A stretch of DNA of 64,000 nucleotides, from contig NZ_SOFM01000010.1 of NCBI RefSeq assembly GCF_004402705.1, positions 183,434-247,433 of the forward strand, given 5' to 3'. This DNA comes from Cryobacterium mannosilyticum (GTDB taxonomy: Bacteria; Actinomycetota; Actinomycetes; Actinomycetales; Microbacteriaceae). The translations under genes were made by a program, and so were the position numbers. The notes beneath the pieces are model-generated. The model saw nothing but the letters and a program-made list of their open reading frames with translations. It did no database searches and was not told where the DNA came from. Below are positions 50,440 to 59,772 of the stretch, in pieces (the first letter of the stretch is position 1; every line of letters begins with the position of its first letter).

Positions 50440-51228
50440 CTAGTCCTTGGTTTCGGCGCGGGACACGGTGAGCAGCTGGCCCAGTTCCGCCTTGGTCAGG
50501 TCGCGCACGTCGCCGACCCGGAGGGTACCGAGGTGCAGCGGGCCGAACTGGCGGCGCACGAGGTCGACGACGGGGTGGCCGACGGCCTCCATCATGCGGC
50601 GCACGATCCGGTTGCGGCCGGAGTGCAGGGTGAGCTCGACCAGGCTGAAACCGTCGCCGGGAGGGCTGGTCAGGATGCGGGCCTTGTCGGCGGAGATGGG
50701 GCCGTCGTCGAGTTCGATGCCGCTCTGCAGCAGGCCGATGGTCTGCGCGGAGACGCGGCCCTCCACCTTGGCGATGTAGGTCTTGGTGACGCCGAACGAG
50801 GGGTGCGCGAGCACGTGCGCGAGGTCACCGTCGTTGGTGAGGATGAGCAGGCCGCTGGTCATCGCGTCGAGGCGGCCGACGTTGAAGAGCCGTTCCTCGA
50901 ACTGGTCGGTGAACTCGCGCAGGTCGGGCCGGCCGCTCTCGTCCTGCATGGAGGAGACCACGCCGACGGGCTTGTTGAGCATCACGTAGCGGCGGGTGGT
51001 GTCCAGCTGCACGGCGATGTTGTCCACGGCGATCTTGTCGGTGTCGGGGTGGATGCGACGGCCGAGTTCGGTGACGACCTTGCCGTTCACGCGCACCCGG
51101 CCGGCGGCGATCAGGTCTTCGGAGACGCGGCGGGAGGCGACGCCGGCGGAGGCCATGACCTTCTGCAGGCGCACGCCGTCTGCGGCGGCATCCGGGTTGG
51201 TCGGGGTGCCCTGGGGGTCGGTGGTCAT
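50440..51228 (-). CDS. rluB: 23S rRNA pseudouridine synthase, RluB/RsuA family
   Basis: A 262-residue enzyme. The N-terminal S4 domain is VRLQKVMASAGVASRRVSED with VRVNGKVVTELG. The catalytic motif is NVGRLDAMTSGLLILTNDGD with the active Asp in GRLD. It isomerises a uridine in 23S rRNA. Overlaps the scpB stop by four bases. Its neighbours scpAB are a widespread association in bacteria. Confidence 0.92.
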   Translation of the reverse strand: MTTDPQGTPTNPDAAADGVRLQKVMASAGVASRRVSEDLIAAGRVRVNGKVVTELGRRIHPDTDKIAVDNIAVQLDTTRRYVMLNKPVGVVSSMQDESGRPDLREFTDQFEERLFNVGRLDAMTSGLLILTNDGDLAHVLAHPSFGVTKTYIAKVEGRVSAQTIGLLQSGIELDDGPISADKARILTSPPGDGFSLVELTLHSGRNRIVRRMMEAVGHPVVDLVRRQFGPLHLGTLRVGDVRDLTKAELGQLLTVSRAETKD

Positions 51229-51869
51229 GGAAGGTCCTCAAATCCGTCTGCGCCGTCTGCGAGCAACGGCGATATGTATGGCAGCTCGTCCAGCGTGTTG
51301 ATTCCAAGCTGGCTGAGCAACAGGTCGGTGGTGGCGTAGTTGATCGCGCCGGTCTCGCTGTCGGTGAAGGCCTCGGTGATCAAACCTCGACCCAGGAGGG
51401 TACGCACGACCGAGTCAACATTAACGGCCCGAATCGAGGCTACAGCGCCGCGGCTGATTGGTTGCTTGTACGCGATCACGGCGAGGGTCTCGAGGGCGGC
51501 CTGGGACAGCTGGCTCGGGTTCTGGGTGAGCACGAAATCGGCGACGACCAGGTCGTATTCGGGGCGCACGTAGATGCGCCAGCCGCCGGCGACTTCGCGC
51601 AGTTCGAAACCGCGGCGCACGGTGCCCGCGACGCCGTCGAAGTCGGCGACCAGTCGGGCGATGGCCGCTTTGACGTCTTTCAGGGGGCGGTCGACGGCCG
51701 TGGCCAGGTGGATCAGGCTCTGCGGTTCGTCGGCGACCATGAGCAGGGCCTCGAGTTTGCGCTCGATCGGGGCAAGCCCGCCCGCGGCATCCTGCACGGT
51801 GCCGGCCAGGGCCGGGCCGGTTATCGGGTCAGCGGCGGGGTCGCTGGTGTGCACGGCGTCAAGCGTCAT
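51225..51869 (-). CDS. scpB: Segregation and condensation protein B
   Basis: A 214-residue winged-helix kleisin partner: LEALLMVADEPQSLIHLATA and the core QLSQAALETLAVIAYKQPIS with RGAVASIRAVNVDSVVRTLL. It binds ScpA and SMC to condense chromosomes. Starts within the end of scpA (11-base overlap). Confidence 0.94.
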   Translation of the reverse strand: MTLDAVHTSDPAADPITGPALAGTVQDAAGGLAPIERKLEALLMVADEPQSLIHLATAVDRPLKDVKAAIARLVADFDGVAGTVRRGFELREVAGGWRIYVRPEYDLVVADFVLTQNPSQLSQAALETLAVIAYKQPISRGAVASIRAVNVDSVVRTLLGRGLITEAFTDSETGAINYATTDLLLSQLGINTLDELPYISPLLADGADGFEDLP

Positions 51870-52668
51870 AGTCGGCTCCGAGGTCGGCGAGGTTGGCTTC
51901 GGACCAGTTTTCGGCGCTCCAGTGCAGGCTGAGGTCGCCGAGCGGTTCGAGCTGGTCGAAGGAGATGGCGCCGTGCCGGTAGAGCTCCAGCACGGCCAGG
52001 AAACGGGCGATCACGACGCCCTTGAGCTCCGCGCCGACGATGAGTTCGCGGAAGGTGAGGGTCTCCCCCGGGCGCAGCATCGACACGATGTAGGCCGCCT
52101 GTTCCCGGATGCTCACCAGCGGCGCGTGCAGGTGGTCCAGGCCCACGGTGGGCAGCTCCCGCGGGGTGAGCGCGAGCGCCGCGAGGGCGGCGAAGTCGCC
52201 GAGCGAGAGCGTCCAGACCAGTTCGGGCGTCTGGGCGCGGTACTTCTCCTCGAGCCGCACCGAGCGCACGTGCCGGGTGGCCTCGGTGTCCATCCGGCCG
52301 AGGAACCAGGCCGAGGCGGTCTTGAACGCGCGGTACTGCAGCAGCCGGGCGAACAGCAGGTCGCGGGCCTCGAGCAGGGCCACGTCCTCCGCGTCGACGA
52401 GTTCGCCCTGCGGCAGCAGCCCGGCGACCTTGAGGTCGAGCAGGGTCGCGGCGACGACGAGGAACTGGGTGGCCTGGTCGAGCTCTTCGGTCTGGTCGAG
52501 CCCGCGCAGGTAGCCGATGAACTCGTCGGTGACCCGGCTGAGCGAGATCTCGGTGATGTCCAGTTCGTGCTTGCTGATCAGGCTGAGCAGCAGGTCGAAC
52601 GGGCCCTCGAAGTTGCCGAGGGCAACCGAGAATGCTTTCGGAGCGGCCGCGTCAGGCGACGGCGCCAC
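51859..52668 (-). CDS. scpA: Segregation and condensation protein A (kleisin)
   Basis: A 269-residue kleisin. VALGNFEGPFDLLLSLISKH and ELDITEISLSRVTDEFIGYL at the N-terminus bind SMC; the C-terminal part with FRELIVGAELKGVVIARFLA ends in the winged helix. The gene overlaps parA upstream by 17 bases and scpB downstream by 11. Confidence 0.94.
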   Translation of the reverse strand: MAPSPDAAAPKAFSVALGNFEGPFDLLLSLISKHELDITEISLSRVTDEFIGYLRGLDQTEELDQATQFLVVAATLLDLKVAGLLPQGELVDAEDVALLEARDLLFARLLQYRAFKTASAWFLGRMDTEATRHVRSVRLEEKYRAQTPELVWTLSLGDFAALAALALTPRELPTVGLDHLHAPLVSIREQAAYIVSMLRPGETLTFRELIVGAELKGVVIARFLAVLELYRHGAISFDQLEPLGDLSLHWSAENWSEANLADLGADYDA

Positions 52669-53569
52669 GCTGGATCAGTTCCCGCGCCGCCTGCTTGTAC
52701 GCCTTGGCTGCCGCGTGCTCTGGCGCGAACTCGGTGATCGGAACACCGGCGACGGATGCGTCGGGGAACTTGACCGTGCGGCCGATGACGGTCTCGAGCA
52801 CGCTGTCGCCGAACGCGTCGACGACCCGATCGAGCACCTCGCGGGAGTGCAGGGTGCGGGAGTCGTACATCGTGGCGAGGATGCCGTCCAGTTCGATGGC
52901 CGGGTTCAGCCGGTCGCGCACCTTGTCGATGGTCTCGATCAGGAGGGCGACGCCGCGCAGGGCGAAGAACTCGCACTCGAGCGGGATGAGCACGCCGTGG
53001 CTCGCCGTGAGTGCGTTCACGGTGAGGATTCCGAGGGAGGGCTGGCAGTCGATCAGGATGACGTCGTAGTCGCCGGAGATCTTGCGCAGCACCCGGGCGA
53101 GGATCTGCTCGCGGGCGACCTCGTTGACGAGGTGCACCTCCGCGGCGGACAGGTCGATGTTGGCCGGGATGATGTCGAGGTTCTCGACCGAGGTCTTCTG
53201 GATCGCGTCGCTCGGGTTGACCGAGCCGCTGAGCAGCAGGTCGTAGATGGTGGTGACGTCGTGCGTCGGCACGCCGAGGCCGGCGGAGAGCGCGCCCTGC
53301 GGGTCGAAGTCGATCGCAAGCACGCGACGGCCGTACGCGGCCAGGGCGGCACCCAGGTTGATGGTGGTCGTGGTCTTGCCCACGCCGCCCTTCTGGTTGC
53401 ACAGCGAGATGATGCGCGCCGGACCGTGGCTCTTGAGAGGCTCCGGCTCGTCGAATTCGCGTTTCGGGCGCCCGGTAGCACCGACTGGTACGTCCTCGAA
53501 ACCGGGGAGTAGTATCCGGTCACCCTGCTTACGCGCCACTGAGATGTCCTCGATCCGTCCTGCACCCAT
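52652..53569 (-). CDS. ParA-family chromosome-partitioning ATPase
   Basis: A 305-residue ATPase. Deviant Walker A QKGGVGKTTTTINLGAALA, then AIDFDPQGALSAGLGV and DVILIDCQPSLGILTVNAL. It lacks a ParB partner here and lies directly before scpAB, as in other actinobacteria (Rv1708-like). The first 60 residues form a variable extension. ATG 53569 was chosen; starts at 53572 or 53611 are possible and none has a ribosome-binding site. A role in nucleoid segregation is inferred. Confidence 0.88.
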   Translation of the reverse strand: MGAGRIEDISVARKQGDRILLPGFEDVPVGATGRPKREFDEPEPLKSHGPARIISLCNQKGGVGKTTTTINLGAALAAYGRRVLAIDFDPQGALSAGLGVPTHDVTTIYDLLLSGSVNPSDAIQKTSVENLDIIPANIDLSAAEVHLVNEVAREQILARVLRKISGDYDVILIDCQPSLGILTVNALTASHGVLIPLECEFFALRGVALLIETIDKVRDRLNPAIELDGILATMYDSRTLHSREVLDRVVDAFGDSVLETVIGRTVKFPDASVAGVPITEFAPEHAAAKAYKQAARELIQRGAVA

Positions 53570-53671
53570 CACTGTGTCGAGTGTAGCGATCGGATCGGCT
53601 CCCGCTCGCAAGGATCGCCGAAAAGCGCCGCTCCCGCCCCGATCCGGTTGATTTCGACACGCTCCATCCCC

Positions 53672-53693
53672 GGCGGTCGAGCCCGTCGAGACC
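53672..53693. repeat. TCGA-rich dispersed repeat copy
   Basis: GCGGTCGAGCCCGTCGAGAC (53673-53692) is a further member of the family at 38969-39050, here in the gap between parA and xerD. Confidence 0.55.
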
Positions 53694-53716
53694 CCGCGTC
53701 TCCCCCAGGCCGCGCG

Positions 53717-54622
53717 TCAGCGGGCGCGCGGGTGCGCGGTCGTGTACATGTCGCGCAGGGTGTCGACGGTGACCAGGGTGTAGATCTGGGTTGTCGCGAC
53801 CGACGAGTGCCCGAGCAGTTCCTGCACGACCCGCACGTCGGCGCCGCCGGCGAGCAGGTGGGTGGCGAAGGAGTGCCGGAGTGTGTGCGGCGACACGTGC
53901 CCGTCCAGGCCGGCGCGCTCCGCTGCCGCCCGGATGATCAGCCACGCGTTCTGCCGGCTCACCCGCTGGCCGCGGAGCCCGAGGAACAGCGCGGGCGTGG
54001 CCTTGCCGCGCCCGGAGAGCATCGGCCGCGCCCGCACCAGGTACGCGTCGATGGCCTTCCGGGCGAAGCTGCCCACCGGCACGATCCGCTGCTTGTCGCC
54101 CTTGCCGGTCAGCCGCACGACATCCGTTTCGAGCACGTCGTCCACGTTGAGGTTCACCGCCTCGGAGACCCGGGCGCCCGTGGCGTAGAGCAGCTCGAGC
54201 AGGGCCTTGTCGCGCAGCGCCTGCACGTCGTCGCCGTCGGTGGCGTCTAACAGCGCGGTCACCTGTTCGATCGAGATGGCCTTGGGCAGCCGGGTGCCGA
54301 GCCTGGGCGGTTTCGACTCGTGCGCGACATCCGTTTCGACCGTGCCCTCTTCGAGCAGGAACCGGTGGAACCCGCGCACGGTCGAGAGGATGCGCGCGAT
54401 CGACGCCGCCGTCAGCGGCGACTCTTCGCGCAGGCTCAGGAACCGCACGAACTCGGACACGTGCAGCGAGGTGATCGCCCGCAGGTCGGTGAGCTCGTGC
54501 CCGGCGAGCCAGCCGGCGTAGATGACGAGGTCCCGCCGGTATGCGGCGACCGTGTTGGCGCTCAGCCCGCGTTCGATCGCGACGTGCCGCAGGTACGAAT
54601 CCACAGCCGCCCGGGCGATCAC
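53717..54622 (-). CDS. xerD: Tyrosine recombinase XerD
   Basis: A 301-residue site-specific recombinase that resolves chromosome dimers with XerC at dif. The N-terminal SAM-like domain has YLRHVAIERGLSANTVAAYR. The catalytic residues are visible: Arg in YATGARVSEAVNL, Lys in TGKGDKQRIVPV, HxxR in SPHTLRHSFATHLLAGG, His in LLGHSSVATTQ and Tyr in IYTLV. The GTG at 54622 overlaps the NUDIX stop (GTGA). Syntenic with the M. tuberculosis xerD (Rv1701). Confidence 0.94.
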   Translation of the reverse strand: MIARAAVDSYLRHVAIERGLSANTVAAYRRDLVIYAGWLAGHELTDLRAITSLHVSEFVRFLSLREESPLTAASIARILSTVRGFHRFLLEEGTVETDVAHESKPPRLGTRLPKAISIEQVTALLDATDGDDVQALRDKALLELLYATGARVSEAVNLNVDDVLETDVVRLTGKGDKQRIVPVGSFARKAIDAYLVRARPMLSGRGKATPALFLGLRGQRVSRQNAWLIIRAAAERAGLDGHVSPHTLRHSFATHLLAGGADVRVVQELLGHSSVATTQIYTLVTVDTLRDMYTTAHPRAR

Positions 54623-55299
54623 ACCGAGTGGTCCCAGTTGACCGGATGCCGCGGCCACGGGGTGTCCGCGGCGGCCAGCGAGCTCCAGCCGCGGGCCCGG
54701 GACGCGTGGGCGGCGAGCACGCCGATCACGAGCGACGGATTCTGCAGCCGGCGGGCGAGAACGGCGTCGACGCAGTCGTCCAGCGGCACCCAACGGATCT
54801 CGATGTCGGCTTCCTCGTCGGTGCGTTCGAACGCGTCGGTGGCGGCGGCCAGGCCGCGGGCCAGGTAGATCCGGATGACCTCGTTGCTGCCGCCCGGCGA
54901 GGTGTAGAACTCGCTGAGCACGTCCCAGTCGGCGGCGGTGACGTCGGCCTCCTCGGCGAGCTCGCGCTGCGCCCCGATCAGCGGGTGTTCGCCGTCTTCG
55001 TCGAGCAGCCCGGCGGGGAGTTCCCACTCCCGGGCGCGCACCGGGTGCCGGTACTGCTTGATCAGCAGCACCCGGTCCTCGTCGTCAAGGGCGAGGATCG
55101 CCACGGCGCCGGGGTGGTCGAGGTACTCGCGCACGATCCCGGAGCCGGCGTAGTCGAACGTGTCGCGGCGCACGTCCCAGACCTTGCCGTCGAAGACGAT
55201 CCCGGTGTCGGTGACGGGGGCGAACGCGAACTCGTCGGCGAGCAGCGCCGAGGACGCCGCGCCGTCGGTGTTCTCGGCGTTCAGCGCGGTGTCGACCAA
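54619..55299 (-). CDS. NUDIX hydrolase, ADP-ribose pyrophosphatase type
   Basis: A 226-residue hydrolase. The Nudix box is GLLDEDGEHPLIGAQRELAE followed by EADVTA (G-x5-E-x7-R-E-x-x-E-E). The N-terminal domain WDVRRDTFDYAGSGIVREYL and the IKQYRHPVRAREWELPAGLL segment fit ADP-ribose diphosphatases. It degrades ADP-ribose or similar. Between pyrG and xerD in the conserved order. Confidence 0.9.
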   Translation of the reverse strand: MVDTALNAENTDGAASSALLADEFAFAPVTDTGIVFDGKVWDVRRDTFDYAGSGIVREYLDHPGAVAILALDDEDRVLLIKQYRHPVRAREWELPAGLLDEDGEHPLIGAQRELAEEADVTAADWDVLSEFYTSPGGSNEVIRIYLARGLAAATDAFERTDEEADIEIRWVPLDDCVDAVLARRLQNPSLVIGVLAAHASRARGWSSLAAADTPWPRHPVNWDHSV

Positions 55300-55302
55300 G
55301 GC

Positions 55303-57033
55303 CTAGGCCTCGACCTTGACCTCAACCTCGAACAGGCGGCTGGCCTGCTGGCGGTCGAGGGCCGCGCCGATCAGACCGCGGAAGAGCGGATGCGCGTGGC
55401 TCGGCCGGCTGCGCAGCTCAGGGTGAGCCTGGGTGCCGACGTAGAACGGGTGCTCCTCGCGCTTGAGTTCGACGTACTCGACCAGGTGGCGGTCGGGCGA
55501 GGTTCCGGAGAACCACATGCCGGCATCCGCGATCTGTTCCCGGAACGCGTTGTTCACCTCGTAGCGGTGACGGTGCCGCTCGGAGGCCTCAGGGGCCCCG
55601 TAGAGCTCGGAAACGAGCGAACCCTCGGCGAGGGTGGCCGGGTAGAGGCCGAGGCGCATGGTGCCGCCCAGGTCGCCGCCGGCGATGATCTCGACCTGCT
55701 CCTCCATGGTCGCGATCACGGGGAACTCGGTCTCCGGGTCGAACTCGGAGGAGGAGGCGCCGATCAGGCCGGCCTTGTTGCGGGCGTATTCGATCACCAT
55801 GCACTGCAGGCCGAGGCACAGGCCGAGCACGGGGATGCCGTTCTCCCGGGCGAAGCGGAGGGCGCCGAGCTTGCCCTCGATGCCGCGCACGCCGAAACCG
55901 CCGGGCACGCAGATGCCGTCGAGTTCGCTGAGGTGGCGGACCGCGCCCTCGTCGGTCTCGCACTCGTCGGAGGCGATCCAGTTGATCTTGACCTTGGTCT
56001 GGTTGGCGAACCCGCCGGCGCGGAGGGCCTCGGTCACCGAGAGGTACGCGTCGGGAAGGTCGATGTACTTGCCGACCAGGCCGATGGTGACCTCGTGCTT
56101 GGGCTCGCGCACGGCGTCGAGCACCTTCTGCCAGGCGGTCCAGTCGACCTTGGTGACCGGGAGGTCGAGCAGGTCGGTGATGTACCGGTCCAGGCCCTGC
56201 TCGTGCAGCATGGTGGGGATCTCGTAGATGCTGGGTACGTCGATCGCGTTGACGACGGCGTCTTCGTCGACGTCGCACATGAGCGCGATCTTGCGCTTGT
56301 TCGACTCGGAGACGGGCCGGTCGCTGCGCAGCACGAGCGCGTCGGGCTGGATTCCGATCGAGCGGAGGGCGGCGACGGAGTGCTGGGTGGGCTTGGTCTT
56401 CTGCTCGCCGGAGGCGGCCATGAACGGCACCAGGGAGACATGCACGAAGAAGACGTTCTTGCGGCCGAGCTCGTGGCGCACCTGGCGGGCTGCCTCGAGG
56501 AACGGCTGGGACTCGATGTCGCCGACGGTGCCGCCGATTTCGGTGATGATCACGTCGGGGCGCGGTTCGTCGTCGGCCTGGAGGCGCATCCGTCGCTTGA
56601 TCTCGTCGGTGATGTGCGGGATGACCTGCACAGTGTCGCCGAGGTACTCGCCCCGGCGTTCCCTGGCGATGACCTGCGAGTAGACCTGGCCGGTGGTGAC
56701 GTTCGCAGCCTGGTTGAGGTTGATGTCGAGGAACCGCTCGTAGTGGCCGATGTCGAGGTCGGTCTCCGCGCCGTCGTCGGTCACGAAGACCTCGCCGTGC
56801 TGGAACGGGTTCATCGTGCCCGGGTCCACGTTGAGATAGGGATCGAGCTTCTGCATGACGACGCGCAAACCGCTCGCGGTCAGGAGATTGCCGAGGCTTG
56901 CCGCCGTCAGGCCTTTGCCCAATGAGGAAACGACACCACCGGTCACGAAGATGTGCTTGACCGTCGTATTGAGATTGATGCCGTCTGATTTGTCCGTGCT
57001 TTTATTTTCCACCACGGGCTTCGACTCTATCAC
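55303..57033 (-). CDS. pyrG: CTP synthase
   Basis: A 576-residue enzyme that aminates UTP to CTP using glutamine. The synthetase domain begins KHIFVTGGVVSSLGKGLTAA, then QKLDPYLNVDPGTMNPFQHG and TEIGGTVGDIES. The C-terminal glutaminase has GGFGVRGIEGKLGAL, with the catalytic Cys in LGLCLGLQCMVIE. About 25 residues precede the usual start. GTG 57033 overlaps the recN stop (GTGA). Confidence 0.95.
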   Translation of the reverse strand: MIESKPVVENKSTDKSDGINLNTTVKHIFVTGGVVSSLGKGLTAASLGNLLTASGLRVVMQKLDPYLNVDPGTMNPFQHGEVFVTDDGAETDLDIGHYERFLDINLNQAANVTTGQVYSQVIARERRGEYLGDTVQVIPHITDEIKRRMRLQADDEPRPDVIITEIGGTVGDIESQPFLEAARQVRHELGRKNVFFVHVSLVPFMAASGEQKTKPTQHSVAALRSIGIQPDALVLRSDRPVSESNKRKIALMCDVDEDAVVNAIDVPSIYEIPTMLHEQGLDRYITDLLDLPVTKVDWTAWQKVLDAVREPKHEVTIGLVGKYIDLPDAYLSVTEALRAGGFANQTKVKINWIASDECETDEGAVRHLSELDGICVPGGFGVRGIEGKLGALRFARENGIPVLGLCLGLQCMVIEYARNKAGLIGASSSEFDPETEFPVIATMEEQVEIIAGGDLGGTMRLGLYPATLAEGSLVSELYGAPEASERHRHRYEVNNAFREQIADAGMWFSGTSPDRHLVEYVELKREEHPFYVGTQAHPELRSRPSHAHPLFRGLIGAALDRQQASRLFEVEVKVEA

Positions 57034-58742
57034 TCTGGCTGGGCCGTTCTGTTGGTGCGGGCGAGGGAAATGAGCTCACGGGCGTGTTCGAGCCCGCTCG
57101 CGGAATCGGGCAGCCCGGAGAGGAGCCGGGCCATCTCGGCGGCCCGTTCGTCGCCGTGCAACTGCCGCACGCTGCTGGCCGTGACGGCGCCGTCGCTGTC
57201 CTTGACGACGCTGAGGTGGTTGCCGGCGAACGCCGCCACCTGGGCGAGGTGGGTGACCACGATCACCTGGGCGGTCTCGGCGAGCCGGGCGAGTCGCCGG
57301 CCGATCTCGATCGCCGCCGCCCCGCCGACACCGGCGTCGACCTCGTCGAAGACGAACGTGGGAACCGGGTCGGTCGCGTTGATGACGACCTCGATCGCGA
57401 GCATCACCCGGGAGAGCTCGCCGCCGGATGCCCCGCGCGCCAGGCTGCGCGGCTCGGCCCCGGCGTGCGGTCGCAGCAGGATCCGCACGAGGTCGCGGCC
57501 CGTGGCGGTGATCTCGGGGCGGCTGTCGACCTCGACGACGAGGGCGGCATCCGGCATCGCCAGGGCGCCCAGTTCAGCGGTGACGGCCGTTCCGAGGCGT
57601 TCGGCGGCGGCCAGGCGGATGCCGGTGAGTCGGTCGGCGAGCTGCTCCACGACCAGCCGGTCGGCCTCGGTCTCGGCGCGGAGGGCGTCGATGCGGTCGG
57701 TGTCGCTGTCCAGTTCGAGCAGCCGGGAACTGCCGGTGTCGAGGAATTCGACGGCCTCGTCGAGGCCGCCGTCGTACTTGCGGGCCAGCGCGGTGAGGAC
57801 CGCACGGCGTTCCTGCACGACCTCGAGTTCGCGGGCGCCGTCGGCGTCGAGGCCGGCGAGGTAGCTGGAGAGCTGGGCGGCGACGTCGGCGACGACGAAG
57901 CCGGCGCCCGCGAGGGCCTCGGCCATCGGAGGCAGGGCCGGGTCGTGCTCGCCGGCCCGTTCGAGCTGGCGGCGGGCGGAGTCGAGCAGGGCGACGGCAT
58001 CCGGGAGCCCGTCGGGGTTCTCCTCGGCGGAGAGGAATTCGCGGGCCTGCGCGGCCGCGACCCGGAGTTCCTCCAGGTTGCCGAGGCGTTCGGCGCGCGC
58101 GGCCAGTTCGTCGTCCTCGCCGCGCTGGGGGGCGATCCGTTCGATCTCGTCGATCGCGTCGCGGAGCTCGGCGGCCTCCTGGCTGCGCTGGTCCTGTTCG
58201 TCGACGAGCAGCGACAGTTCGCCCTGGCGGTCCTGCCAGCGGTGGAAGACCTCGGTGAACCGGTAGAGGGTGTCGGCGAGCTCCGGGCCGGCGAACCGGT
58301 CGAGCGCCGCGCGCTGGGCGGTCGCCGAGCGCAGGCGCACCTGGTCGGACTGGCCGTGCACGACGACGAGGTCGCCGCCGAGGTCGCTGAGCACGCTCGC
58401 GGGGGCGCCGCGCCCGCCGACGACGGCCCGGCTGCGGCCCTCGGCGGAGACCGAGCGGCTGAGGATGAGTTCGCCGCCGTCGAGGTCTCCCCCGGCGTCC
58501 CGCACCCGGCCGGCGACGGCGCCGTCGGCGGGGATCAGCCACCGGCCCTCGACCCAGGTCTGGGCCTGGCCCTGGCGCACGAGCCCGGGGTCGGCGCGTT
58601 CGCCGAGCAGCAGGCCGAGCGCGGTGACGACCATGGTCTTGCCCGCGCCGGTCTCGCCGGTGACCGCGGTGAACCCCGGGCCGAGCGGCAGGGTCGCCTC
58701 GGCGATCACGCCGAGGTCCCTGATGATGAGTTCGTCGATCAT
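57030..58742 (-). CDS. recN: DNA repair protein RecN
   Basis: A 570-residue SMC-like ATPase for double-strand-break repair. The N-terminal IRDLGVIAEATLPLGPGFTA is followed by Walker A TGETGAGKTMVV. A long coiled-coil middle (residues about 150-400) precedes the signature GASGGELSRVMLAIEVV and Walker B TFVFDEVDAGVGG, with VTHLAQVAAFAGNH at the end. Typical length. Separated from nadK by a 15-base tandem repeat. Confidence 0.95.
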   Translation of the reverse strand: MIDELIIRDLGVIAEATLPLGPGFTAVTGETGAGKTMVVTALGLLLGERADPGLVRQGQAQTWVEGRWLIPADGAVAGRVRDAGGDLDGGELILSRSVSAEGRSRAVVGGRGAPASVLSDLGGDLVVVHGQSDQVRLRSATAQRAALDRFAGPELADTLYRFTEVFHRWQDRQGELSLLVDEQDQRSQEAAELRDAIDEIERIAPQRGEDDELAARAERLGNLEELRVAAAQAREFLSAEENPDGLPDAVALLDSARRQLERAGEHDPALPPMAEALAGAGFVVADVAAQLSSYLAGLDADGARELEVVQERRAVLTALARKYDGGLDEAVEFLDTGSSRLLELDSDTDRIDALRAETEADRLVVEQLADRLTGIRLAAAERLGTAVTAELGALAMPDAALVVEVDSRPEITATGRDLVRILLRPHAGAEPRSLARGASGGELSRVMLAIEVVINATDPVPTFVFDEVDAGVGGAAAIEIGRRLARLAETAQVIVVTHLAQVAAFAGNHLSVVKDSDGAVTASSVRQLHGDERAAEMARLLSGLPDSASGLEHARELISLARTNRTAQPE

Positions 58743-58800
58743 GACCGGGGCCCGCTCACGCCGGATCGCCGGGGCGTGCTCACGCTGGGCCGGCTCACCC

Positions 58801-58860
58801 GGGGCTCAGTCATGCGGGGCTCACTCACGCGGGGCTCACTCACGCGGGGCTCACTCACGC
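58801..58860. repeat. Four-copy 15-base tandem repeat at the nadK 3' end
   Basis: GGGGCTCACTCACGC occurs three times exactly (58816, 58831, 58846), preceded by a copy with two changes (58801). The nadK stop codon (58851-58853) lies inside the copy nearest nadK, so the repeats are duplications of the gene's last codons and stop. Confidence 0.85.
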
Positions 58861-59768
58861 CCGACCGGGCCTCTCCAGCCGGTGACCGGCAGGTTGAACT
58901 TGTTCACCAGGCGGTCGGTGAACGGGCCGCTGTGCAGCCGGGCCAGCCGCACCGGGATGGGCGAGCGGCGCACGATCACGCGCGCCCCGGGCGGGAGGTC
59001 GTGCACCCGGCGGCCGTCGGCGCAGAGCACTGCGGTGGCGCCGGTGCGGGCGACGACCTCGACGGCCAGGGACGAGTCCGGGCCGACGACGAGCGGGCGG
59101 GCGAATAGGGCGTGCGCGCTCAGCGGCACGAGCAGCAGGGCGTCCAGACTCGGCCAGACGATCGGCCCGCCGGCGGAGAACGCGTAGGCGGTCGACCCGG
59201 TGGGCGTGGACATGACCACGCCGTCGCAGCCGAAGGAGGAGAGCGGGCGGCCGTCGACCTCGATGACGACCTCGAGCATCCGTTCCCGGCTGGCCTTCTC
59301 GACCGTGGCCTCGTTCAGCGCCCAGGTCTCGTAGATGACGTCGTCGCCGAGCTTCACGCGCACGGCGAGGGCCATCCGCTCCTCGACCAGGTAGTCGCGG
59401 GACAGGGCGCGGCGCACGGCCTCGCCGAGGTCGTCGCGCTCGCTCTCGGCGAGGAAGCCGACGTGGCCGAGGTTGATCCCGAGCAGCGGCGCGGAGCAGC
59501 CGCGCACGATCTCCGCGGCGCGGAGGATGGTGCCGTCGCCGCCGAGCACGACGACGAGCTCGAGGTCGGTGACGTCGACCGTCTCGTGCAGGATGGCGAG
59601 CTGTCCGTCGAGCGCGGGGCAGGAGGCGAGCAGGTCGGCGCGTTCGTTGGGCGCCAGCACGGGCACCGCGCCGGCCGCGAGCAGCTGCTCGCACACGGTG
59701 ACGGCGGCCTCGAGGGAATCCTGCCGCCCGGTGTGCGCGACGACGAGGATGTGGCGTGCTGCAGTCAT
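58851..59768 (-). CDS. nadK: NAD kinase
   Basis: A 305-residue kinase that makes NADP. The GGDGT motif is VVVLGGDGTILRAAEIVRG, followed by LLGINLGHVGFLAESERDDL, VKLGDDVIYETWALNEATVE and TPTGSTAYAFSAGGPIVWP. The start MTAARHILVVAHTGRQDS is normal, four bases after tlyA. The C-terminus runs into the tandem repeat at 58801-58860. Confidence 0.95.
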   Translation of the reverse strand: MTAARHILVVAHTGRQDSLEAAVTVCEQLLAAGAVPVLAPNERADLLASCPALDGQLAILHETVDVTDLELVVVLGGDGTILRAAEIVRGCSAPLLGINLGHVGFLAESERDDLGEAVRRALSRDYLVEERMALAVRVKLGDDVIYETWALNEATVEKASRERMLEVVIEVDGRPLSSFGCDGVVMSTPTGSTAYAFSAGGPIVWPSLDALLLVPLSAHALFARPLVVGPDSSLAVEVVARTGATAVLCADGRRVHDLPPGARVIVRRSPIPVRLARLHSGPFTDRLVNKFNLPVTGWRGPVGRE

Positions 59769-59772
59769 GTCG

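Noticed and set aside
53717..55027. A 436-codon frame suggesting an N-terminally extended XerD
   Set aside because: The extra 135 residues are the NUDIX gene read in another frame. The GTG at 54622 overlapping the NUDIX stop gives the normal 301-residue recombinase.
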